Source of the DNA: Actinoplanes aureus
Lineage (GTDB): Bacteria; Actinomycetota; Actinomycetes; Mycobacteriales; Micromonosporaceae
NCBI RefSeq assembly: GCF_015704865.1
Contig: NZ_JADQTO010000035.1
Location: forward strand, 1 to 64,000
Direction of reading: 5' to 3'
DNA length: 64,000 nt
In this document: piece after piece, positions 16,319 through 25,001 of the stretch
Layout: every line of letters begins with the position of its first letter
Position numbering within the stretch: position 1 is the first letter of the stretch
The notes under the pieces: model-generated
Seen by the model: only the letters and a program-made list of their open reading frames with translations
What the model was told of the DNA's origin: nothing
Database searches by the model: none
Translations under genes and position numbers: made by a program

Positions 16319-18991
16319 TCAGTCCAGGTCGTCGAGGGTCAGGGAGTCCGGGGCCGGCGCTTCTCCGGGGTCGGGCACGTCGATGCCGGGAGTGACGTCG
16401 AAGTGTTCGGTGTCGATCAGCGGCGGCCACACCTGCGGGTTCAGCTCGCCGCGCTCGCGACGCTGGGCGAGCTCGTCGGACCATTCGGCCTCGGCCGCGG
16501 CGTGCGGCTTGCAGCACCAGCGATGCCCGTCCGGATCCTCCGCATAGCTGGTGGTGGTGCAGTCGAGCTTCGGTGCCGACTGGTTGTCCAGCGACGGCCG
16601 GCCGACCGCGATCTCGTGGCCGGACTTGAACGCCTTGCCGAACCAGGCGATATCCGCCAACACCAGCTCATCGCCGACGGCGAGGGCCGGTTCGACCACC
16701 GGCTGCCAGACGAGCCCCTCGATGTCCTCAACCGCGGACAGCGGCCCGGCCGGCAGGCGGCCCAGTTTGAAGGAACCCTTCTGGATCGCCACCGTAGTGG
16801 TGTCCTGCTCGACCAGGCTGCGGTCGTTGACGTGCAGCGCCACGACCTGCACGCCGTCGCCCAGGCGCCGTGACCGCACGTCGAGGCGGATCGGGTTCAC
16901 GCCGATCACCGTCGCCAGGGCCAGTTGCCGGACGCCCGCATCGGCGGCCCGGTCCCGGGCGAGCGACCGGTCGGCCAGGCAGGCGAGCTGGTCACCGCAG
17001 GACCGGTCGGCGTCGAGAACCTCCACCTGGGTGTTGCGCCAATGCGGGTACATGCGGGAGAAGCGGACCAGATCGGAGGCCTGCAGCCGCTGCCGGCGAC
17101 GCCAAATCTGCTGCGCGTCACCCTCCAGCGCCTGGTAGACGTCACGCAGCCTGGATACGGGCAGGCCGTCGAGGATCGCGAAGGCCCGCTCCAGGACGCT
17201 GACCCGGTAGTCCAGCGCAGCGGTCACCAGACGGTCGTACACAATCTGATCTCTTTTGCGCAGCGCATGATGGACGGCGTCGGAGGCCCAGTTGGACAGC
17301 CGGGCGCCCGGCGTCTCGCTCTGTTCCGCGACCGTGTCCGACACCTTGCGGTGGTCCAGCGGCGTGATGGCCCCGGCCCAGGTGACCAGGTAGTCCAGGC
17401 GCCCGGAGTCCACCGCCGGGCCGCCAGCCACGACGTGTACGAGCAGCACGCCGTGCAGGTCGATGATCGGCGTACGCAGGAGCATGGTCCGAGCCCGGTC
17501 CTCTTCCAGCAGGAAGCTGACCGCCAGCCTCTCGTCCGCGGTCAGCGGCTCGGGAAGGTCCGCCTCCTCGCCGTCGAAGGTGCGCAGGGGCCGGTCGCAG
17601 TCCTTGTCGCGCTGCCAGCGCAGCCGACTCAGCTCGACGCCGGCCAGGGAGTCCGCGGCGCTCGCCAGCAGGTCGGCCGTCGGCTGGTCCGGGACGATCA
17701 GATGCACCGGTTCCAAGCCGGCCTCATGGTGTTTCCGGATGGCGTGGCCGAGCAGGCCCATCACTGCCCGGCGGCTGTCGGCGGCCTGCGGGTCGGCGAA
17801 GGTGCGCCGGATCCACACGCCGGGCCCGTCCGCGCCGACCGGCTGTACCGCGACGCCGTGCACGCCCAGCGCCGAGCCGTCAGACTTGACCAGCACCAGG
17901 TTGATGGTGCCGGGCCGGCCGGACTGGTCGATGCGTGGGCGCCGGTTCCACTGCGGCATGCCGGTGACAGTGGCGGTGATCTGAGCGACTGTGGTGTGCG
18001 GCGCGCGGCCGGATTCGCCCGAGCCGGTGACCAGGGGCAGCATCGCGCTGCGCTGCCGGGGAGCGACGCCGATCTCGATGAGCAAGGCCTTCGGGTCCTC
18101 GGACGAGCGCAGTTCGGTGCGGCAGTAGGAGAACAGGTTGCAGGTCGTACAGCTGCCGGGGTCGAAGGTCGCTTCGAGGTGGGCGACGTAGGCCGTGAGC
18201 TGATCCTGGGTCGGCGCACCCCCGCCGAACGTGGATTGGGCCGCGAGCCGCTCGTGTGCCCGGGCGCGGACCTCCGCCCGGTGGTCGTCCAGTCGTTCGA
18301 CGACTGCCTGCGGGCGCAGGAACGCGTTGCGGGGAACGGCGAGCGTGCCGTGGCTGTGGACGGTCATGCCGTCGGGCAGTCTGGTCCACGCCGCCGCGGA
18401 CTCGGCACCAAGTGCGACCTGCAGGAAGCCCTTGAGCATCCGGCCGTCATCGATCCGGGACCGTACCCGTTCGTAGTCCTTCGCGTCGCCCATGATCAGC
18501 CACGACCCCGCCGCCGCGTCGCCGTCGGCGGGACGGGGGCAGACGATTACAAAGTCCGGCAGGATGCTGCTGGCCTCGGGAACGTGCTCGAGTTCGAGAT
18601 AGGGAACGGCGAGCCCGACCAGCATGGTTGCTTCCCCTGCGAGCATTGCCTGCCGGTGGGCGTGAGTTAGCTCGGTGGCCGTGATGCCGACATTGACGCG
18701 GCACTCGCGGCGGCGCACGGCGGCCGGGCGGGGCATCCCGAGCTGTCCCATCGTGGTGGTGAGCAGCTCAGCGACGAAGCGGTCGTCGCCCACGAGTTTC
18801 TCGAAAGTCATCGCCCGAATCCAGCGGGCCTGGGGTATACCGGCGCTGTTGTCGGGTTCACCCAGCCGGGCTGCCAGGCTTCGGCGGCTCTCCCCGGTGA
18901 CGAAAGAATCAGTCAACCGGAAACGCTCACACCCGGCGTGCGCCGAGGCCGCCACGGCGCTGGTGCCACCGCCGGTCTGCAGTCCGCCCAT
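16319..18991 (-). CDS. RecB/Cas4-like PD-(D/E)XK nuclease, large protein
   Basis: The predicted protein has 890 residues. The ATG at 18991 is chosen over a 76-residue longer frame because AGAGGA precedes it. A PD-(D/E)XK nuclease core is visible: D146 in ILPDFVIV, D169-x-K171 in IMGDAKDYERV, and a downstream glutamine (KGFLQVAL). A Cas4/AddB-like cysteine cluster follows, CTTCNLFSYC (C281, C284, C290), that may ligate an Fe-S cluster together with another cysteine. The remaining 600 residues have no named domain. Near the C-terminus a C-x-CC-x-P-H cluster could bind metal. The protein is encoded directly upstream of an SF1 helicase and divergently from a modification-dependent restriction enzyme. 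A role in nucleic-acid defence or repair is inferred. Confidence 0.7.
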   Translation of the reverse strand: MGGLQTGGGTSAVAASAHAGCERFRLTDSFVTGESRRSLAARLGEPDNSAGIPQARWIRAMTFEKLVGDDRFVAELLTTTMGQLGMPRPAAVRRRECRVNVGITATELTHAHRQAMLAGEATMLVGLAVPYLELEHVPEASSILPDFVIVCPRPADGDAAAGSWLIMGDAKDYERVRSRIDDGRMLKGFLQVALGAESAAAWTRLPDGMTVHSHGTLAVPRNAFLRPQAVVERLDDHRAEVRARAHERLAAQSTFGGGAPTQDQLTAYVAHLEATFDPGSCTTCNLFSYCRTELRSSEDPKALLIEIGVAPRQRSAMLPLVTGSGESGRAPHTTVAQITATVTGMPQWNRRPRIDQSGRPGTINLVLVKSDGSALGVHGVAVQPVGADGPGVWIRRTFADPQAADSRRAVMGLLGHAIRKHHEAGLEPVHLIVPDQPTADLLASAADSLAGVELSRLRWQRDKDCDRPLRTFDGEEADLPEPLTADERLAVSFLLEEDRARTMLLRTPIIDLHGVLLVHVVAGGPAVDSGRLDYLVTWAGAITPLDHRKVSDTVAEQSETPGARLSNWASDAVHHALRKRDQIVYDRLVTAALDYRVSVLERAFAILDGLPVSRLRDVYQALEGDAQQIWRRRQRLQASDLVRFSRMYPHWRNTQVEVLDADRSCGDQLACLADRSLARDRAADAGVRQLALATVIGVNPIRLDVRSRRLGDGVQVVALHVNDRSLVEQDTTTVAIQKGSFKLGRLPAGPLSAVEDIEGLVWQPVVEPALAVGDELVLADIAWFGKAFKSGHEIAVGRPSLDNQSAPKLDCTTTSYAEDPDGHRWCCKPHAAAEAEWSDELAQRRERGELNPQVWPPLIDTEHFDVTPGIDVPDPGEAPAPDSLTLDDLD

Positions 18992-19110
18992 GCAATCCTC
19001 TTCCTCGCCGCCTAGGTCTGTCCGCCGATCGATCGGACGGCAAGGCCGCCATGTGAGCGGTTCGGTGTCGTCGTGGGCCAAGCAGCCGATGAGCGCACTA
19101 CAGTGAGCCA

Positions 19111-20310
19111 GTGACATCCGCACGCCCGCTCTGGCGCTTTGATCAGCTCCGCAGCGCCGATCTCGTATTGGATGCCGAGTATGAAGGCGGCACTGCAGGC
19201 AACACCGGCGACGATCCACTCAACCGGCTTCTGCCGGTCGGCAACCAGGGCGGCTTCCGCTACAAAGGCTCGCCGACCCGCGAGGGCGTCAAGCTCGTCG
19301 TCCTGTATACATCCGGTGAAAACCCAGACTGGCCCGATGCCCTCGACGAGAAGACCGGGCTCTTCACCTACTACGGCGACAACCGCTCCCCTGGTCGTCT
19401 CCTGCACGAAACGCCGCGCTCGGGCAACGTTATCCTCCGGGACGCCTTCGCCGCAGCACACGCCGATGAGATAGCACGCCAGCAGGTACCGCCCTTCCTT
19501 CTCTTCGCGAAGGCCAATGCCAGCGGCCGTAACGTCGTGTTCCGTGGGCTAATTGCCCCAGGCGCCGACACCCTGGCAGCCGATGACGACTTGCAGGCCA
19601 TCTGGCGCAGCACGCGTGGGCAGCGTTTCCAGAACTACCGAGCTGCCTTCACCGTGCTCGACACGCCGGTCGTCAGCCGCGCTTGGATCGGTCAAATCCT
19701 CGCCGGACAACCGCTCGGTGATGCTTGCCCGCCAGCATGGGCAGAGTGGGTCCGCGGTCGCGCCTACCGAACTCTGGCCGCGCCAGCAACCAAGGTCGTC
19801 CGGAGCCGAGCGGAGCAGCTGCCGACCGACGCTGTAGGCCAGCAGATCTTGAGCACGATCCACCAGCACTTCGCCGACCGTTGGAGCGACTTCGAGGCCT
19901 GCGCCGTAGAACTCTGGCGCATGATGGCACCGAACACCGGCGTCACGGCCGTCACCCGGGCCAGCCGCGACTTTGGACGAGACGCGATCGGCATCTACCA
20001 GCTCGGACCGGCAGCCGACCGGATCACGCTCGACTTCGTACTCGAAGCGAAGTGCTACGGGCCCGACAATTCCGTCGGAGTCAAAGAGACCTCACGGCTC
20101 ATTTCCAGGATCCGGCACCGCATGTTCGGCGTGCTCGTCACCACCTCATACGTCCACGACCAGGCATACAGCGAAGTTCGCGAGGATCAACACCCCATCG
20201 TCATTATCTGCGGCCGCGACATCGTCGACGTGCTCCAGCAGAAGGGGTACACCACACCTGCCGCCGTAGCTGCCTGGCTAAATTCCGCGTTCCCTCCGAA
20301 CGCTCGATAG
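19111..20310 (+). CDS. AspBHI-like modification-dependent restriction endonuclease
   Basis: This 399-residue protein has an N-terminal half matching the AspBHI N-terminal recognition domain. The pattern GNQGGFRYKG, KLVVLYTSGENPDWPD, TGLFTYYGDN and LHETPRSGN covers about residues 44-107. In AspBHI this domain binds 5-methylcytosine sites. The C-terminal half is a Mrr-type PD-(D/E)XK domain: an FEACAVELWRMM helix, D291 in GRDAIG and E313-A-K315 in FVLEAKCYG. By family knowledge it would cut modified DNA (type IV-like restriction). It starts with GTG and is divergent from the nuclease/helicase operon across 119 bases, so the promoters face away from each other in a shared region. Confidence 0.8.
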   Translation: MTSARPLWRFDQLRSADLVLDAEYEGGTAGNTGDDPLNRLLPVGNQGGFRYKGSPTREGVKLVVLYTSGENPDWPDALDEKTGLFTYYGDNRSPGRLLHETPRSGNVILRDAFAAAHADEIARQQVPPFLLFAKANASGRNVVFRGLIAPGADTLAADDDLQAIWRSTRGQRFQNYRAAFTVLDTPVVSRAWIGQILAGQPLGDACPPAWAEWVRGRAYRTLAAPATKVVRSRAEQLPTDAVGQQILSTIHQHFADRWSDFEACAVELWRMMAPNTGVTAVTRASRDFGRDAIGIYQLGPAADRITLDFVLEAKCYGPDNSVGVKETSRLISRIRHRMFGVLVTTSYVHDQAYSEVREDQHPIVIICGRDIVDVLQQKGYTTPAAVAAWLNSAFPPNAR

Positions 20311-20404
20311 GACACAAAGCTGCTGGTCTCAAGCGCGTACAGCCGGGTCCTCAAGATCTTTGCCCCCTGTCGACCGGCAGATGCAGGAGCGCGTCCCGGA
20401 GAGG

Positions 20405-21283
20405 TCAGATGGAGCGGACTTCCGCGGCGTCCAGAATCCTTAGAGTGACCTGGGCCGGTGTGCCCGCGTAGGACGCACTGTTTGTCCGGAAGTCCGCAAC
20501 GAAGCGGGGTCCCCGCCGAGGTCCGCCGGTCGCTTCGTCCACGGTGATAGCGCCGCCGATCTTGATGGTTTGCTTGGCGAGAAGGAAGTCACTGTCATCG
20601 GCGACCTCGACGACAAAGCCAGGTACCGCGACCTGCGGCACGTCAAGGAGACGATCGAGTAGCGGTACCGGGTGTGTCTCTCGATCGGCCAGGAGTTGTT
20701 CGACGGGCCCGGGCTCGACGATGCCTTCTACCCGTACCTGCACCAGTTCACGGTCGTCGGGGCGGGTGATCTCAGCCGTGGCCTGGGCTTTCACCTGCAG
20801 CGACGGCCAGGTGCTTTCGTCGAGCACGGTGACCGGCAGGGCGGTGGCCTGGTCAGCCGGCAGGCTCAGGGAGTGTTGGATGCTATCGAGGTCGTACCCG
20901 GTAAGCCGAACTTCCAGCTGCTCGGGCGTCACTCGGGCGGGCCCGATCCACGAGTGGCTGGTCTCGGTGAACCGGATCGGCCGCTTGGCTGCGACCTCGG
21001 CACGTTCCGCGACGACCTTCCCGAAGCTGGGCAGGCTGGTGGCGCCGCGCCGGTTTAGCGCCACCAGGACGTGCGGAGCGAACCTGGTCTCGCTGAAGCG
21101 GTCCGCCCAGTCTTCGGTCCGAAAACGTACGGTGCCAGCGACAGCGACCTGCTGCACCACCATGCCGCCGGACCGGGTCTCGGTCACCAGCCGTGCCCGG
21201 ACGTCCTGAGCTGTCCAACCGAGTGGCGCCAACGCCGCCTCGTCGACTTCCACCCGCACTGACTCGATGGTCTTCTCCGCCAC
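20405..21283 (-). CDS. Hypothetical protein next to the restriction locus
   Basis: The predicted protein has 292 residues. The GTG at 21283 is chosen because GGGAAGGG lies upstream and the 56-residue longer frame lacks protein-like composition. No signal peptide or membrane segment is present. Sequence texture (alternating beta strands, many Val/Thr/Glu, such as VRLTGYDLDSIQHSLSL and ELVQVRVEGIVEPGPVEQLL) suggests a beta-rich protein, possibly with two similar domains. It is convergent with the AspBHI-like gene, 94 bases apart. Family not recognised. Its position suggests a possible accessory of the defence locus, without direct evidence. Confidence 0.55.
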   Translation of the reverse strand: MAEKTIESVRVEVDEAALAPLGWTAQDVRARLVTETRSGGMVVQQVAVAGTVRFRTEDWADRFSETRFAPHVLVALNRRGATSLPSFGKVVAERAEVAAKRPIRFTETSHSWIGPARVTPEQLEVRLTGYDLDSIQHSLSLPADQATALPVTVLDESTWPSLQVKAQATAEITRPDDRELVQVRVEGIVEPGPVEQLLADRETHPVPLLDRLLDVPQVAVPGFVVEVADDSDFLLAKQTIKIGGAITVDEATGGPRRGPRFVADFRTNSASYAGTPAQVTLRILDAAEVRSI

Positions 21284-21572
21284 GATCGACCGCCCTTCCC
21301 CCGCCCGCCCCGGATCGAGACCGGAACGATAGCAGTGATCCACACCCGGTCCGCAGACAAAGACCGCGACCTCACCGGGACGGTCACGCCCGCTCGAATC
21401 CATCCGAACAGTCGAGGGGCACCGGACGAAGGGATGAATAACGCGCGGCATACACGGTGTTCATCGCCGGCCGTCCGGATTCGCGGCGAGGTCTTGTCAG
21501 ACCCCGCTCGTACGGTCCGGCACTGCCTGCGACGTTCGTAGATCGCCGCCCGAACATCCACCGCGCCGCCGC

Positions 21573-22109
21573 TTGCGCGGCGCACGTCATGAGGAGGACA
21601 ACATCGACGACCAGAACCATGAGGTACGGCTGACGAACCTGGAGGCACATGCCTTCCGGACCAACTGCCGCCTCCGAGCGCTCGAGTCCCTCGCGGCCGC
21701 CCTGACCGGCGCTGATCAGGCAACCGACGCGGCGCAACCTGCGACGGTCGACCAGCGACTGGACCGGATCGAGCAGGCGTTGGAGAAGCTGCGCCGGCGG
21801 AAGACGATCCTGCCGAAACAGGAGTACGACAAGGCCAAGAACGCGGCCGGCGCGGACGGGCTCAGCGTCGCGGAATGAGTCTCCCGGGCGATCAACGAGC
21901 AGGCTCGCCAGAAGGCGATCGGAGACGCCCAGCACGGCGGCGCCCGCATGGAGGCGATCCCGATCGACCCAGCCGTCCACCGCACCCTAACCGCGCAGGC
22001 GGACGCGCAGATGCTCAAGCCTTGGGCGCTGGCCTTCAAGTACATCCGCGACGGAGTCGAGGCGACGGCTACCCGGACCACCGAGCCGGGTGACGGGCCA
22101 TCGGCGTAG
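21573..22109 (+). pseudogene. Coiled-coil protein gene with in-frame TGA
   Basis: The frame reads about 100 residues (VRLTNLEAHAFRTNCRLRAL, QRLDRIEQALEKLRRRK) to a TGA at 21876-21878. It then continues without a break for 76 more residues with equally good protein character (VSRAINEQARQKAIGD, AFKYIRDGVEATA) to a TAG at 22107-22109. The stop interrupts SVAE-[TGA]-VSRAINEQ, where a TGG tryptophan codon would fit, so one G-to-A change explains it. The TTG at 21573 is a possible start. AGGAGG at about 21592 lies 5-6 bases before an ATC at 21603, which hints at an unusual or lost start. The protein would be a helical, coiled-coil hypothetical. Confidence 0.6.
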
Positions 22110-22422
22110 CGAGTCCGGCAGCCGCCTCCAAGCCTTGCGGTGCGGAGGCGGTTCGGGACGGACCGAGGGTCTCTGCCCTGTCTACGCAACCACTGTCACG
22201 ACCGCCTCGAACACGGCCTTGACCGCTCGCGTCGCCCAGAAGAGGTCACCCGTGGTTTGTAGGCGAGTTCGAGTTCGAGCGCCGCGTGTTAGCCAGTCTC
22301 AGCGCCAGCAGGTTGGCACCGAGTTCGTGTCGGTGAGTTTCTAGCGCCACCTAACGAGCGGCCCAACGGTCCTGGGGCTGTCCTGTAGGCGGCGTCCCAC
22401 CACCGCAGGCGGGGTACGACTT
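22110..22422. other. Intergenic stretch, nothing recognised
   Basis: About 310 bases between the broken coiled-coil gene and the convergent SMI1-like gene. No gene, repeat or terminator is supported. Confidence 0.4.
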
Positions 22423-22998
22423 CTAGGCGTACGAGACGAATGACAGCGGCAACGACGTACTGGGGAAGTCCTCGGGGAAGGCACTGCACTGGTACTCCAA
22501 TGCGAACACCGCTACGAGGAACTCGACCAAGCTGCCGTTGAAGGCCGGCCAGTCCTCCCAGTCCCGTGCCGCGTTGACGACGATGGTCCAGTCGTCTGGT
22601 CCAGAACGTGGCGTGCGAGCCCAGTAGATGGACTCGCCGTTGTCAGTCCCGGCGATCTCCAGCAGATTTTCGGGCCGGTGGGGCAGTTGCTCGTCGTGAT
22701 CTTGATGGTAGGCCAGGCGCTCTGCGCCGCTGACCAGTTGACGTTCAAGATCGATGGTGTCGCGCGGGCCGCCGGGGGTGTAGACGACCAGGTAGTCGTC
22801 GAACTTTCCGGCACCGTATGTCTCCACCAACGCCCGGTAGTCGCGTGGGAGTTGCAGCCCGAGTCGTGTCTCGATACCAGCCCAGTCGGGACGGACGGGT
22901 TCGTGGGCTGGAGGTGGGACCAGTGAACCGAGCCGCGCGAGCGCTTTCCGCCATGACACGCGGCGATCATAGATCTCGTCATACAGAGGGATGACCAT
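22423..22998 (-). CDS. SMI1/KNR4 (SUKH) family protein
   Basis: The predicted protein has 191 residues. The SUKH superfamily pattern is visible: DWAGIETRLGLQLPRDYRAL near residue 38 (helix then L-P-x-D-Y), followed by YGAGKFDDYLVVYTPGG. A beta-rich centre with ENLLEIAGTDNGESIYW (the family's G-x-x-x-N/D-G-D/E-x-x-x-W-like strand) comes next, then DWTIVVNAARDWEDW. Many SUKH proteins are immunity proteins of polymorphic toxins; others are housekeeping. No toxin gene is visible next to it. The ATG at 22998 is preferred over one 7 codons upstream because similar proteins start near it. Confidence 0.75.
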   Translation of the reverse strand: MVIPLYDEIYDRRVSWRKALARLGSLVPPPAHEPVRPDWAGIETRLGLQLPRDYRALVETYGAGKFDDYLVVYTPGGPRDTIDLERQLVSGAERLAYHQDHDEQLPHRPENLLEIAGTDNGESIYWARTPRSGPDDWTIVVNAARDWEDWPAFNGSLVEFLVAVFALEYQCSAFPEDFPSTSLPLSFVSYA

Positions 22999-23050
22999 GA
23001 GCCTCGGTATCCTTCGCATCCCATCCTGATCCTGACCAGGGAATCATCGC

Positions 23051-23621
23051 TCAGTTCGAGCGCCACCCGGTGGCCGCTACCGGGACGCCCGGTGTTGAGC
23101 AGAGCACGGCTCGCTGGGCGGACACGTCCTTCTTCGCGCCGCCGGGCACCAGCTCGAGCAGCAGGTGATGTAAGCGGGAGGCCACTTCGGTGCGGGCGCG
23201 GCCGAGCTGGTCACGACGGTCGACGAGCAGGCGTAACGCGACCGTGGTGTCGTCGATGACGACCTGCCGCAGGCCTTGGGTGCGCAGCGCGACCACGGCG
23301 ACGCTGCGGGCAACGACGGGGTCGGTCTTGCGGCCTTGACCGGTGGTGAACACGCGTGCCCGAGCGGACAGCTTCGCCGGCACGTCCACAATAGCCTCTC
23401 CGTCAGCGACCAGCCGTTGAGCGACGTGTCGGCCGATGCCGTTGCAGCCCTCGACAGCCCAGATTCGGTCCTTGTGCTCGCGGCCGGCGGTCAGCATGGC
23501 CTGGTAGCCGCCGCGACGGTGCCGAACCGGCCCTGCCCGACGATCTTCTCCCGACGTTGATGATTTCGATGGTGGCGGAACGCTTGTGGGGGTCCACCTC
23601 GATGATGACCTGGGCCATCAT
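23051..23621 (-). pseudogene. IS110-family transposase relic
   Basis: The N-terminal DEDD-type start (MMAQVIIEVDPHKRSATIEI) lies in one frame at 23618-23540. The rest lies in another frame: AGREHKDRIWAVEGCNGIGRHVAQRL and RKTDPVVARSVAVVALRTQG carry the second and third acidic residues. At least one frameshift therefore separates the two parts. The sequence stops after GVPVAATGW, far short of the roughly 400 residues of IS110 transposases, and lacks the C-terminal serine domain. No terminal repeats were identified. This is a dead fragment. Confidence 0.8.
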
Positions 23622-23783
23622 GTCCTCCCCGAAACCGACGAAGCCGCGATTCGGGTGCCGGGATCTTCTTTCAGTGACGGTGTAGGGGCGATGTGTGGCC
23701 CCGGCTGCGGGCGACACCGCTGGTTGGGGGTGGCGCGCCAGCGACGTCGTCGGGTGGGCCCGGGCTGATGGTGCGGGCGCGAC

Positions 23784-23990
23784 CTATTCGACGTCGTACT
23801 CGTGCGGGCGTTTCTGTTTAATCCACGCTTCGACGTCGTCAGCAAGCCACACGTCGCCGGCCGCGAGTCGGGCGACTGGGGTGGGAAAGTCCTTGTGCCG
23901 GGTGATCTGGTAGACGCGCTGACGCGAGATCCCGCCGAGCCGGACGCGGATCTCGTGGGCGCCCATCAGGTAAAGCGACTCGGTCGTCAT
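23784..23990 (-). CDS. Small AlpA/MerR-like HTH DNA-binding protein
   Basis: This 68-residue protein has one helix-turn-helix: AHEIRVRLGGISRQRVYQIT is the recognition unit and DFPTPVARLAAGDVWLADDVEAWIKQ is the wing region. This is the usual layout of excisionase/AlpA-like regulators found next to mobile elements. The ATG at 23990 begins the conserved region; longer frames upstream have no protein pattern. It lies beside the IS110 relic, and no integrase is nearby, so its original partner may have been lost. Confidence 0.7.
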   Translation of the reverse strand: MTTESLYLMGAHEIRVRLGGISRQRVYQITRHKDFPTPVARLAAGDVWLADDVEAWIKQKRPHEYDVE

Positions 23991-25001
23991 GTGACTAGTA
24001 TAGGCGTGCGTCAAGGTGACGCGTTGAAGGGCGGTCCGCGATGTCGTCGTCGCGCGGTTCCACTTCACACCTCCGGTGCGGTATCGCAACCGCGGGGTGC
24101 CCCGGCTATGAGGTTGCTTGCGCCAATCGGCAGGTCGGCGGTTCGTCGAGTTCGGCGGCCGGCCTCGCCGTGCGGCGGCACGCGTCTGCTGGTGGTCGTG
24201 CCCTTGAAGACCCGCGGTCACCGAAGGCGCCTGCTGCCCGTTTGGTTCACCCTCGCACTCGGTCACCGGCCGCTCGGCGAGGATGTCGCCCACGGGATGG
24301 AGCTCGCCACGTTCTGCCGCCTAGCGAGTAATGCCGACCTCCTGCCTATCGCGCTGGCCAACTCGAAGCCTGCGTCGTTCATGACGCTCTGGCTGTAGCC
24401 CGGTCCCGGCCCAGCACAATGACGCCCAAGTAGACCTCCACCTACGAGTCGGATCGATCCGGGCCTTGTCGTCGGCTCGCGGTGGCGCCCGCACCTCGAG
24501 CCCGTGGCATGTGGGCACTGGGGGCGCTGTGGCCGCGATTGGGCGATCTCCCATGCCGCGGTCGGGCGACGCTGTTGATCGTCTGACGCAGTGATCGATC
24601 CGGTCGCCGATGGTGTGCCGTGCTCACTCCTGATCGAGGACGAAGTGCCGGATCGTGCGTCCCGGTGAGCCCGTACCGGCGAAATCAGAGCCACCGAGGC
24701 GGCAGCGAACCTGGCCAGCGGCGGCGGCCGGGCCCAACCACGCCGCCTACCGCACGCCGTTCCCCCCGCTCAGCCGTGAACCACAGGACAGCAGCACCAC
24801 CGACCAGCACAAAGCGGCAGCAGGTAGCACCGGGGAACCCGCGACCGAGCCCAGCCTCGCCCGCGGCGACAAGTGCCAAACCGGGCGTCGAGTGAACCCC
24901 ACGACAATGGCCGGCGTTGATAGGTGTAAGCGGCTCTGCAGCGACTGCAAAAGGCAGCCAGCTACCGTCGCCGCCCGCAGACACCAACCCATCGAGGGAT
25001 C
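23991..25001. other. Largely non-coding stretch with one gene relic
   Basis: About 1 kb without an intact gene. The only recognisable content is the DUF574 methyltransferase tail at 24456-24578. Other frames look like shadows. Confidence 0.45.
24456..24578 (+). pseudogene. C-terminal relic of a DUF574 methyltransferase
   Basis: Translation from GAT at 24456 to TGA at 24576-24578 reads DPGLVVGSRWRPHLEP, then VACGHWGRCG and DWAISHAAVGRRC. This parallels the C-terminus of the intact methyltransferase at 6271-7050 (DPGLVIPSRWRPKLQP, CGHCGPGHAISYAAVGRRP). Nothing of the catalytic N-terminal part is found upstream, so only the last 40 residues survive. Confidence 0.7.

Noticed and set aside
16925..18670. 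581-codon plus-strand frame
   Set aside because: Antisense to the nuclease gene; no domain pattern.
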